A stretch of DNA of 64,000 nucleotides from an uncultured Campylobacter sp. (GTDB lineage Bacteria > Campylobacterota > Campylobacteria > Campylobacterales > Campylobacteraceae). Below are positions 15,543 to 23,328 of this stretch, piece by piece. Numbering within the stretch: the stretch's first letter is position 1; every line of letters starts with the position of its first letter. The notes under the pieces are model-generated. The model saw only the letters and a list, made by a program, of their open reading frames with translations. It was not told where the DNA came from and did no database searches. The translations under genes and the position numbers were made by a program. The DNA is taken from positions 79,198-143,197 of the forward strand of contig NZ_CALHVN010000040.1 in NCBI RefSeq assembly GCF_938039245.1. The letters are read 5' to 3'.

Positions 15543-16848
15543 TTTCGTCGCTTTTTGCGCCGTTAAAAAATTTATAAAAAAAGCCTTCTTTATTTACCTG
15601 TTTTGTGCGGCTAATGGCTAGAGCGCCGCTTGGTACATCGCTAGTTACGGTGCTGCCCGCGGCGATTAGCACGTCGTCGCCGACTTTTACGGGAGCTATG
15701 AGCTGCGTGTCCGAGCCGATAAAGACGTTTTTGCCGATTATCGTTTTGTGCTTGGCTTTGCCGTCGTAGTTGCACGTGATGGTGCCGCAGCCTACGTTTG
15801 TGCCAGGGCCTATCTCGCAGTCGCCCAGATAGCTTAGGTGGCCTGCCTTGACGCCGTTTAGCCTGGCTGCTTTTAGCTCGACGAAATTTCCGATGTGAGT
15901 GTTTTTGATCTCGCATTTTGGACGCAGGTGCGCTAGAGGGCCGACGTCCGAGTCCTCGACGACGGAGTTTTCTACGACCGAGCCGCTTTTGATGACGGAG
16001 TTTTTAATGAGGCACTCTCCGATGATGCTTACGTTTTCTTCGATGAAGCATTCGCCTTCAAATTTTGCTCTAGAGTCGATATAGACGCTATTTGGCAGAC
16101 GCATTAGCACGCCCGCTTTCATTAAATTTTTCTTGATTTCGTCCTGCATCAAATTTTCTGCGACACTGAGCTGAAATTTGTCGTTTATACCCATGAAATT
16201 TTGCTCTTCGACGCTGACGGCCCAGCATTTTAGACCGCGCTCGTTTGCGATTTTTATCGTGTCGGTTAGGTAAAATTCTTTCTGCGAGTTTTCGTTGCCG
16301 ATGAGAGGCAAAATTTCGCGTAAAACTTCGCTTTTAAAGCAGTAGCAGCCGGCGTTTGCGCTTTTTATCATTTTTTGCGTCTCGGTCGCGTCTTTTTGCT
16401 CGACGATGGCTTCTACTTTGCCGTTATTTATGATCACGCGACCGTATCCGTAGGGGTCTGCGGCCTCAAAAACGCTTAGCGCGATGTCTGAGTTGCCCGC
16501 GCTTAGGCGGATTAGGTCGTTGGTTTTGATAAGCGGCATATCTCCGCACAAAATCAGCGTTTTTTCGCTATTTAGCGGGATGTTTTTTAGCGCGCCCGCA
16601 GTGCCGGGGAACTCTTTTAAATTTTGTTCGTAAATTTTAGTTTGAGGAAAAATTTCTTTGATTTTGGCTTCCACTAGCTCTTTTTGATAGCTCAAAACCA
16701 CGCTCACGTCGCTACTGATCTCATAAGCCTTACGTAAAATATGGATAATCATCGGCTCTCCGCAAAGCTCGAAAAGCACCTTTGGTCTGCTTGATTTCAT
16801 CCTCGTGCCAAGCCCCGCGGCAAGCACCACTACGCCGATATCGCTCAT
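15529..16848 (-). CDS. glmU: Bifunctional UDP-N-acetylglucosamine pyrophosphorylase / acetyltransferase
   Basis: GlmU acetylates glucosamine-1-phosphate and uridylylates the product to UDP-GlcNAc for peptidoglycan and LPS. The 439-residue protein has the N-terminal nucleotidyltransferase motif LAAGLGTRMKSSRPKVLFEL (about 9-28), then CGDMPL and the metal-binding Asn in MGIND. The C-terminal left-handed beta-helix (about 245-420) has GHLSYLGDCEIGPGTNVGCG and FIGSDTQLIAPVKVG. AAGGA precedes the ATG. It is the first gene of the operon and is divergent from the PepSY gene. Confidence 0.96.
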   Translation of the reverse strand: MSDIGVVVLAAGLGTRMKSSRPKVLFELCGEPMIIHILRKAYEISSDVSVVLSYQKELVEAKIKEIFPQTKIYEQNLKEFPGTAGALKNIPLNSEKTLILCGDMPLIKTNDLIRLSAGNSDIALSVFEAADPYGYGRVIINNGKVEAIVEQKDATETQKMIKSANAGCYCFKSEVLREILPLIGNENSQKEFYLTDTIKIANERGLKCWAVSVEEQNFMGINDKFQLSVAENLMQDEIKKNLMKAGVLMRLPNSVYIDSRAKFEGECFIEENVSIIGECLIKNSVIKSGSVVENSVVEDSDVGPLAHLRPKCEIKNTHIGNFVELKAARLNGVKAGHLSYLGDCEIGPGTNVGCGTITCNYDGKAKHKTIIGKNVFIGSDTQLIAPVKVGDDVLIAAGSTVTSDVPSGALAISRTKQVNKEGFFYKFFNGAKSDENAKK

Positions 16849-16999
16849 CTTTTTTCCTTGTTTAAATTTGAGCGATTTTATCTCAAATTTGCTAAATGCG
16901 GGATTAAGGTTTTTGCGATTAACAAAATCTTAAGGATTAAACAATATAATCACGACCTTTTAGCATAATCAAAATCAAATTTACAATAAAGGATACGGT

Positions 17000-18142
17000 T
17001 TGTTTTCATTTTTTAAAAAAATGCTCAGGAAAAATAAATTTTTGTTTAATCTCCACCTGATTTTATCGATTATTTTTGCTATTCCGCTACTACTTATCGG
17101 CGTTACGGGCGCGATTTTGTCGTATCAAGACGAGCTTGAGGAGCTTATAAATTTAAACTCCGTCAAGGTCGAAAAAACCGGCGAAATGCTAAGCGTGGAG
17201 AAAATCCTGCAAAGCTTTAGCGAGCAAACGGGCGTCAAACAGCCCGCAAGGCTGGTGCTGCAAAAAAGCGAAAACGAAGCGGTCAAAATTTATGCTAACA
17301 GGAGCGAAGCGTATTTGGTTAATCCCTATACCGCGCAAATAATCGGCAAGGACTACGGCACCGCTTTCGTGCGCACGGTTATGTCGCTGCACCGAAATTT
17401 AGGCCTTGCGCTAACGGGCAATAAAACCGCTGGCGAGGTCGGCAAGCAAATAGTAGGCGCAAGCACGGTCGCAATGATAATCCTCGTGATAAGCGGCGTT
17501 TGGTTGCATTTTCCGCGCCTTAAGCAAAAATTTTCCGCAGCTATCACGCCGAATTTTAAGCTCAAAAAATACGCCCTTTTTCACAACCTGCACACGAGCC
17601 TAGGCGCCTTAAGCGCGGTAATCTATCTAATTATCTGTTTAACGGGTCTAACATGGTCGTACCGCTGGTATAGCGATATGGAAATAAAACTTTTCGTCAG
17701 TTCGCAAAATATGCCCCAAAGCGAATCTAAGCCGGGTCCCGTAAAAGACGAGGCTAAAAAGAGCGCCGAGTATAAATTTAGCGACGCGCAGAGAGCTTAC
17801 GAGATATTTAAATCAAGCGGCACTGAGTATAAAGAACTTAGCTTGATGCTAGCAGCCGGAGATAAGATAAACATCAGATACTACGAGCCCGATGCGCCTA
17901 GTACGGCTTTTCCTGAAATGACGTCCGTAGACGTAAAAGAGGGCAAGATGGCGGAGCAAAAGCAAACGAGCGGCATAACGGCGGGTATGGTAAAAAGCGC
18001 GAACTATCAGCTGCATACGGGATATTTTTTCGGAATTGCGGGTAAAATTTTGTGGTCGGCGGTTTCGCTTTTGATGGTGCTTTTTATATTTAGCGGATTT
18101 TACATGACCGCAAAAAGGGCGTTTAAGCCAAAAAGAGCTTAG
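17000..18142 (+). CDS. PepSY-associated membrane protein
   Basis: The 380-residue protein has the PepSY_TM layout. A first membrane helix with LHLILSIIFAIPLLLIGVTGAILSYQDELEELI (about 19-50) is followed by a periplasmic PepSY region, then HRNLGLAL..., a second helix (about 155-170), HNLHTSLGALSAVIYLIICLTGLTWSYRWY (about 198-228), and a last helix near 350-370. Conserved histidines at helix ends are typical. Many relatives work with siderophore receptors or act as ferric reductases. TTG at 17000 is taken as the start because AAAGGA lies 6 bases upstream; the next ATG (17024) has no RBS. No receptor gene is adjacent here. Confidence 0.8.
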   Translation: MFSFFKKMLRKNKFLFNLHLILSIIFAIPLLLIGVTGAILSYQDELEELINLNSVKVEKTGEMLSVEKILQSFSEQTGVKQPARLVLQKSENEAVKIYANRSEAYLVNPYTAQIIGKDYGTAFVRTVMSLHRNLGLALTGNKTAGEVGKQIVGASTVAMIILVISGVWLHFPRLKQKFSAAITPNFKLKKYALFHNLHTSLGALSAVIYLIICLTGLTWSYRWYSDMEIKLFVSSQNMPQSESKPGPVKDEAKKSAEYKFSDAQRAYEIFKSSGTEYKELSLMLAAGDKINIRYYEPDAPSTAFPEMTSVDVKEGKMAEQKQTSGITAGMVKSANYQLHTGYFFGIAGKILWSAVSLLMVLFIFSGFYMTAKRAFKPKRA

Positions 18143-18204
18143 CCTAGCTTTGCGCCTCAATACTTAAAATTTTACCTTAAAATAGATCAAATTTAACTCT
18201 AGTA

Positions 18205-18226
18205 AAGGCGGTAGATTTGCCGCCTT
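18205..18226 (+). terminator. Hairpin after the PepSY gene
   Basis: A perfect 7-bp stem AAGGCGG/CCGCCTT encloses 8 bases, about 60 bases after the PepSY stop. It is followed by only a short T stretch, so termination is plausible but not certain. Confidence 0.4.
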
Positions 18227-18441
18227 ATCAGCCGAATTTATGCCTAAAATCGCGCCTAAACGTTAGGATAAATTTTATCGCCCAAAGCGCGCAAAAATCG
18301 AAATTTAAACCAAAATGCGGTTTTTGAAAAAAATTATGCCGGTTTGGAACGTATTTTGCAAATAGTTAGCCTGAGTTTAACTGTTTTTTCAACTAAAAAA
18401 AACTAAAATACAAACCAAATTTTATAGGTGGAAAGTTCAAG

Positions 18442-19209
18442 ATGGATTTAGGTAGCGTCGTCGGTTGGATAGTTGTTATGGTGCTTTTGCTTGGTTCGAT
18501 GCAAATGGGCGTCGGAATCGGAGCTTATATCGATATTCCCTCGGTTTTGATCGTTTTTGGCGGTACGATTTGCGCTTTGATGATCGGCTTTAAGATGGAG
18601 CAGATAAAAAAGCTAGGCACGTTTTACGGTATTGCCGCAAAACCAAAAACCTATAATCTGCCCGAAATCGTAAAAAAAATGGTCGATTACTCTACAAAAG
18701 CTCGCCGCGACGGTATCTTGGCGCTTGAGAGCGACGCAAATAACGAAACCGATCCATTTCTAAAAAAAGGCTTATCTATGGCGGTTGACGGCAACGAACC
18801 GGACGCCATCAGATCTCTACTTGAGATAGATATGGAGCAGGCTAGCTCGAGGCACGGCGATAATATCAAAATTTTCGAACAAATCGCGGGTTTTGCGGGC
18901 TCGATGGGTATGATCGGTACGCTCATCGGCCTGGTTGCGATGCTTATGAACATGTCCGATCCTTCGGCTATCGGTCCGTCGATGGCGGTCGCTCTTATCA
19001 CGACGCTTTACGGAGCGATGATAGGAAACATCCTAGGCTCGCCCGTAGCAAACATCCTAAGTATCCGCGACAAGGACGAAGGCACGGCAAAGGTGCTAAT
19101 GCTAGAGGGCATAATGGCTATCCAGGCAGGCGACAACCCTAGGACGCTCGAGATGAAGCTACTATCGTTTTTGCCGCCTAAAGACCGCGTTAGTCAGTTT
19201 GATAAGTAG
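18442..19209 (+). CDS. motA: Flagellar motor stator protein MotA
   Basis: The 255-residue inner membrane protein has the four-helix MotA topology: helices at about 5-22 and 30-50, a cytoplasmic loop with charged residues for FliG contact (about 60-150), and helices at about 152-175 and 182-205. The last pair carries GMIGTLIGLVAMLMNMSDPSAIGPSMAVALITTLYG with the conserved prolines. It forms the proton channel of the flagellar motor with MotB, encoded five bases downstream. Confidence 0.96.
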   Translation: MDLGSVVGWIVVMVLLLGSMQMGVGIGAYIDIPSVLIVFGGTICALMIGFKMEQIKKLGTFYGIAAKPKTYNLPEIVKKMVDYSTKARRDGILALESDANNETDPFLKKGLSMAVDGNEPDAIRSLLEIDMEQASSRHGDNIKIFEQIAGFAGSMGMIGTLIGLVAMLMNMSDPSAIGPSMAVALITTLYGAMIGNILGSPVANILSIRDKDEGTAKVLMLEGIMAIQAGDNPRTLEMKLLSFLPPKDRVSQFDK

Positions 19210-19214
19210 AAAAA

Positions 19215-19985
19215 ATGGCTAAAAAGTTAATCGATCCAAGCGATTGCCCCAAATGCTTACCCGAGTGGCTCGCAGCGTTTGGCGACTTGATGTCGCTTCT
19301 GCTTTGCTTTTTCGTACTGCTTCTTTCGATGAGTACGATGGACGCAAAGAAGCTAGAGGCCGCGATCGGCTCGCTAAACGGAGCGCTAGGCGTACTTGAG
19401 GGCGGAGCAAAGCCAGACGTCAGCGCCGAGCAAAACCAAGACGACCATGCCACCTCAAATAAAGAACGCACGGGCGTGAAGTCGAATTTCGAGCAGACGC
19501 TGCGCTCTATCAACGAGCTTTTGCACGCTAGTGGCTCGCCTGAAATCACGTTTGAGGAGAGCGAGAGCGGATTTGTGATTAGATTACCCGCAAATTTACT
19601 TTTTGCAAAAGATAGCGCCAAGCTACAAAACGACGATGCGCTGCTATTTTTAAAACGTATCGCGATGGTAATAGCCAAGCTACCCCCGGACGTCGTAGCA
19701 AACGTGATCGGCCACACCGATAGCGAGCAGCCCGCGTCTACCGAGTTTAAAGACAACTGGCAGCTATCGTCGGCTAGAGCTATCAGCGTAGTTGGCGAGC
19801 TCATCAAAGACGGAGTCGATCCTAAAAAGCTAACCGCATCCGCAAAGGCCGAATTTGAGCCGTTTGCGACAAATTTCACCGAACAGGGCAGGGAGAAAAA
19901 CCGCAGGGTCGAGATACACTTCGTTTCGTTAAATTTAGACGATAAAGCCAAAACGCAAAAAAGCATACTGGACGCGCAGGAGTAA
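19215..19985 (+). CDS. motB: Flagellar motor stator protein MotB
   Basis: The 256-residue protein has one N-terminal membrane helix (about 19-42). The proton-carrying Asp24 lies in AAFGDLMSLLLCFFVLLLS. A plug/linker follows, and then an OmpA-like peptidoglycan-binding domain (about 120-240) with VIGHTDSEQPASTEFKDNWQLSSARA. It anchors the stator to the wall. The motA gap is 5 bases. The motB 3' end carries the RBS (AGGAG) for the TTG start of fliP. Confidence 0.96.
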   Translation: MAKKLIDPSDCPKCLPEWLAAFGDLMSLLLCFFVLLLSMSTMDAKKLEAAIGSLNGALGVLEGGAKPDVSAEQNQDDHATSNKERTGVKSNFEQTLRSINELLHASGSPEITFEESESGFVIRLPANLLFAKDSAKLQNDDALLFLKRIAMVIAKLPPDVVANVIGHTDSEQPASTEFKDNWQLSSARAISVVGELIKDGVDPKKLTASAKAEFEPFATNFTEQGREKNRRVEIHFVSLNLDDKAKTQKSILDAQE

Positions 19986-19987
19986 AT

Positions 19988-20728
19988 TTGAAAAAACTGA
20001 CGTTTTTGCTGTTTTTTATCTTTGCGGCGGTCGCGATCGGCGAGGATAACGTCACGATCCCGACCGTAAATCTCAGCCTGAGCGCGCCTACTACACCCAC
20101 TCAGCTAGTTAGCTCGCTAAATGTCTTACTGGTCCTAACCGTCCTTACGCTCGCTCCTTCGCTCATTTTTATGATGACTAGCTTTTTGCGGCTCATTATC
20201 GTTTTTTCGTTCTTGCGACAGGCGATGGGCACGCAGCAGATGCCGCCCTCTACGGTGCTTATTAGCCTTGCGATGGTGCTTACGTTTTTTATCATGGAGC
20301 CTGTAGGCAAGAAAGCCTACGAAGCGGGCGTGCAGCCCTATCTAAGCGAACAAATCGGCTATCAAGAGGCTTTTGAGCGCGGCGTGAAGCCTTTTCGCGA
20401 GTTTATGATAAAAAATACCCGCGAGAAGGACTTGGCGCTGTTTTTACGCATCAGAAATATGCCAAACCCGCAAAGCTTTGACGATATCCCGCTTACGGTC
20501 GTGATGAGCGCGTTTATGATCAGCGAGATGAAAACGGCGTTTGAGATCGCATTTTTGCTCTATCTGCCGTTTTTGGTCATCGATATGGTTGTTAGCTCCG
20601 TGCTCATGGCGATGGGTATGATGATGCTACCGCCGACGATGATTTCATTGCCGTTTAAGCTGCTTATTTTCGTGCTCGTAGACGGGTGGAATTTGCTCGT
20701 CATGAACCTCGTTAAAAGCTTTCATTAG
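19988..20728 (+). CDS. fliP: Flagellar type III export protein FliP
   Basis: The 246-residue protein is a core component of the flagellar export gate (FliP5-FliQ4-FliR1). It has a cleavable-type signal (about 1-18), helices at about 42-65, 85-103, 185-205 and 215-240, and the family motifs MTSFLRLIIVFSFLRQAMGTQQMPP and FMISEMKTAFEIAFLLYLPF. It starts with TTG at 19988, preceded by AGGAG within the end of motB, two bases after that stop. This supports one motA-motB-fliP transcript. Confidence 0.95.
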   Translation: MKKLTFLLFFIFAAVAIGEDNVTIPTVNLSLSAPTTPTQLVSSLNVLLVLTVLTLAPSLIFMMTSFLRLIIVFSFLRQAMGTQQMPPSTVLISLAMVLTFFIMEPVGKKAYEAGVQPYLSEQIGYQEAFERGVKPFREFMIKNTREKDLALFLRIRNMPNPQSFDDIPLTVVMSAFMISEMKTAFEIAFLLYLPFLVIDMVVSSVLMAMGMMMLPPTMISLPFKLLIFVLVDGWNLLVMNLVKSFH

Positions 20729-20740
20729 GTTTTTTATCGC

Positions 20741-20746
20741 TATAAT
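20741..20746 (+). promoter_or_regulatory. Candidate -10 element for the efflux operon
   Basis: TATAAT preceded by a T-rich stretch (TTTTTATCGC) lies just after fliP and about 120 bases before the outer membrane protein gene. Campylobacter sigma70 promoters often have a T-rich region in place of a strict -35. The leader up to 20869 is GC-rich and contains GCGGGC/GCCCGC inverted repeats. Confidence 0.4.
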
Positions 20747-20869
20747 CTTAAAAAAGCTCCGCGCGCCGCTTAAATTTTCATTTTATTTTACCTACGGCGC
20801 CAGGCCCCGGGCGGGCAAATCCGCTCAAATTTAGCCCGCGCCGCCCAGAGCTAACAGGGAAGGGTTTGG

Positions 20870-22186
20870 ATGAAAAAAATTTATATATTTTTGAGTTTTT
20901 GCGTTTTTTTAGGCGGTTTGGAGGCTAAATCTGAAGGAAATTTGCCCGAGCTGATTTTGGCCGCGCAGAGCTCAAATTTAGCTCAAATTTCAAACTACGA
21001 ACCGCAAAAAGCGCAACTGCAAAAGGACGCAGTAAAGAGTGCGTATATGCCAAGCCTCAGGGTTGAGGGCGGATACAGCTTTTTAAGCGGCGACATAAAC
21101 GTCCTGCGGCCGCAAAGAGCCGCCACGGCAAGAGCTATTTTGGAGCTTGCCGTTTATGACGGCGGCAAAAGAGAAGCCCTGCTAAGCTCGCTTTCGCACC
21201 TTAGCGCGGCTGAAATTTTAAAAAACGAGGAGTATCAAAACCTGCTTGCATTTAACGCAACCAAGCTTTATTTTAGCTTTTTGTCGCTGGACGAGCTTGC
21301 GCTGGCAAAAGAGAGCGAGATAAACTACCTAAAAAACGCGCTAAATAGGCTGGAAAAATACTACCGCGCGGGGCTTAGCGACGAGAGCGAGTATGAAGCG
21401 ATAAACGCTAGATACGCCATGGCGCTGGCCGAACGCCTCGAGATTTCGCAAAATCAAAACGAGATAAAAAATCAAATTTACGCGCTAACGGGCAGAGATA
21501 TCGAGCCTGTGGCGGGCTCTAGGATCGCGCTTGCTGATGAGGACTTCGCGCCACAAAAAAACGAAAAGCCCGAGCTTGAGGCGCTTAGGTTAAATTTCGC
21601 CGCGGCTCTTGAGGACGAAAAAATAACCGCGTCCGAGACGAACCCGCAAATTTTCATCAAAAACACCTACACCTTTATGCGCACGCATTACGATAGAAAC
21701 TTGCTGCCCGCGCAGTATAGAAGCGCGCTGGAGCCGTACTTCGACGATTTTTTTAAGCCGAATTTAAACACCAATGAGCTGATTTTGGGCTTTAGCTGGA
21801 AGGCGTTTGATTTTGGCGCAAACAAAAAGCAGCGCGAGATAAAGCGTATAAGCGCGCTGCAAGCGAAGTTAAATCTGGATCAAAAGCGCTTGCAAAACGA
21901 GCTAAATTTAGCAAATATCAAAAACGACCTAAAGACGCTCGAGCAAAAGATCGCCGCAGGTAAAAGCGCGCTAAACTCGGCACAAACCTCGCTAAATGCC
22001 GTTAGCAAAAAGTATGAAGCCGGGCTGCTTGGATACGTCGAGTTTTTAAACGCGACCGCGCAGAACTTTAGCACAGGCAGCGCGCTGGAGCTAAGCAAGA
22101 GTAAATTTGAGATCAAAAAAGCGGAGTATCTATACGAGCGCGGCGGCAAAATCGCCGAAAATATCGAAAAAACGGAGCGCAAATGA
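20870..22186 (+). CDS. cmeD: TolC-family outer membrane efflux protein (CmeD-like)
   Basis: The 438-residue protein has a signal peptide (about 1-19, ending LEAKS). Two tandem outer-membrane-factor repeats of long helices follow (about 90-215 and 310-425), separated by beta-strand segments. It forms the outer membrane exit duct of the tripartite pump encoded by the next two genes, which overlap it in series. The gene order OMF-adaptor-RND and the 1006-residue permease match the CmeDEF system of C. jejuni. The symbol rests on that inference, not on a full alignment. Confidence 0.8.
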   Translation: MKKIYIFLSFCVFLGGLEAKSEGNLPELILAAQSSNLAQISNYEPQKAQLQKDAVKSAYMPSLRVEGGYSFLSGDINVLRPQRAATARAILELAVYDGGKREALLSSLSHLSAAEILKNEEYQNLLAFNATKLYFSFLSLDELALAKESEINYLKNALNRLEKYYRAGLSDESEYEAINARYAMALAERLEISQNQNEIKNQIYALTGRDIEPVAGSRIALADEDFAPQKNEKPELEALRLNFAAALEDEKITASETNPQIFIKNTYTFMRTHYDRNLLPAQYRSALEPYFDDFFKPNLNTNELILGFSWKAFDFGANKKQREIKRISALQAKLNLDQKRLQNELNLANIKNDLKTLEQKIAAGKSALNSAQTSLNAVSKKYEAGLLGYVEFLNATAQNFSTGSALELSKSKFEIKKAEYLYERGGKIAENIEKTERK

Positions 22187-23328
22187 ATAAAATTTTACTT
22201 TTTTTACTGAGTGCGGCGGTTGCGCTTTACGCACAGGATAGGATCTACGCGAGTTTTGACGTCGCGCCCGCAAAAGACGCGCAGCTCGTGCTAAAGGCCG
22301 TCGGTATCGTAAAGAGCATAAACGTAGAAATCGGCTCTGCGGTAAAGCGCGGCGACGTGCTGCTCGAGCTTGAAAACGAGAGCGAAAAGCTAGCCGTAAA
22401 ACTCGCTCAAAACGATCTAGAGAGCGCGCAGACGGCAAAAGCCCACGCAAAAAGCGTGCTGGATAAATTTAAGCTCGTTCAAAGCGTGAGCTCGAAGCAG
22501 GCTTTTGAAAATGCGGAGTTTGATTTTAAAAATGCAGCGCTAGCCGAAAACAGAGCGCATCTGGCACTAAATTTGGCGCAAAAGCGGCTAGAAGACACGC
22601 GACTACTAGCACCTTTTGACGGGACGATCTCAGGCAAGAGCATCGAGGTCGGCGAGGGTGTTGGCGGCGTAGCACAAAAGCTGATGTCGATCTTTTCGTA
22701 TCCGGACGTGAAGCTCAAACTTAGCTTTGATGAAAAATTTAAAGACCGCGTGAAAATCGGCAGTGAATTTGTCTATAAACTAGACGGCGAAAATAAGGAA
22801 AGACGCGGCGAGATCAGCCTCATCTATCCGACTATCGACACGAAAAACGGCAAAATTTACGCCGAAGTACGGGCGCGAAATTTGATGCCGGGGCTTTTTG
22901 GCGAGGGATATATCGTCTCAGATTCACAGATTGAAACGGATACCGAGCCTAAAAAAGAGGACGCAAATAAAACATTTGGGCATAAATTTGAAGGCTTTAA
23001 AAACGATGGGCTAGCAGGCGCGAAATTTGACGTAGAAAAAACTAGCTTCAGCGTAGCGCGGTTTTCAAATTTAATGTCGCAAACGAAAAGCGAGATAAAT
23101 TTGAGCTCAAATTTGGCGAATGTAGTTAAATTTGACTCCGCTGCGAAAAATGCAAATTTGATGAGCGGGTCAAATTTATCGTATAAACAGCGAGATATAA
23201 ATTTAAACGCCGAATTTGACACGGCGCAATTTTTGCTTGCCGCCAAACGCCAAACGCTTTTTATGGAGCAGAGCGGACGGGTAAATTTGACGCAAAAGGC
23301 AGTTTTAGCGAAGGCGCGAAATGTATAA
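22183..23328 (+). CDS. cmeE: RND efflux membrane fusion protein (CmeE-like) with extra C-terminal segment
   Basis: The 381-residue periplasmic adaptor has a signal peptide (about 1-16), a biotinyl-lipoyl half motif (LKAVGIVKSINVEIGSAVKRGDVLLELEN, about 36-64), a helical hairpin (about 65-130), and a second half motif LLAPFDGTISGKSIEVGEGVG. The beta-barrel domain follows to about residue 255. Residues about 268-369 are a low-complexity Asn/Leu/Ser/Lys stretch (INLSSNLANVVKFDS...), longer than the roughly 246 residues I recall for CmeE, encoded by DNA packed with AAATTT. The ATG overlaps the cmeD stop by four bases. Confidence 0.8.
   Translation: MNKILLFLLSAAVALYAQDRIYASFDVAPAKDAQLVLKAVGIVKSINVEIGSAVKRGDVLLELENESEKLAVKLAQNDLESAQTAKAHAKSVLDKFKLVQSVSSKQAFENAEFDFKNAALAENRAHLALNLAQKRLEDTRLLAPFDGTISGKSIEVGEGVGGVAQKLMSIFSYPDVKLKLSFDEKFKDRVKIGSEFVYKLDGENKERRGEISLIYPTIDTKNGKIYAEVRARNLMPGLFGEGYIVSDSQIETDTEPKKEDANKTFGHKFEGFKNDGLAGAKFDVEKTSFSVARFSNLMSQTKSEINLSSNLANVVKFDSAAKNANLMSGSNLSYKQRDINLNAEFDTAQFLLAAKRQTLFMEQSGRVNLTQKAVLAKARNV

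Noticed and set aside
17000..18142. PepSY gene as part of a receptor operon
   Set aside because: No TonB receptor gene adjoins it; the next genes are motA-motB-fliP after a 300-base gap with a hairpin.
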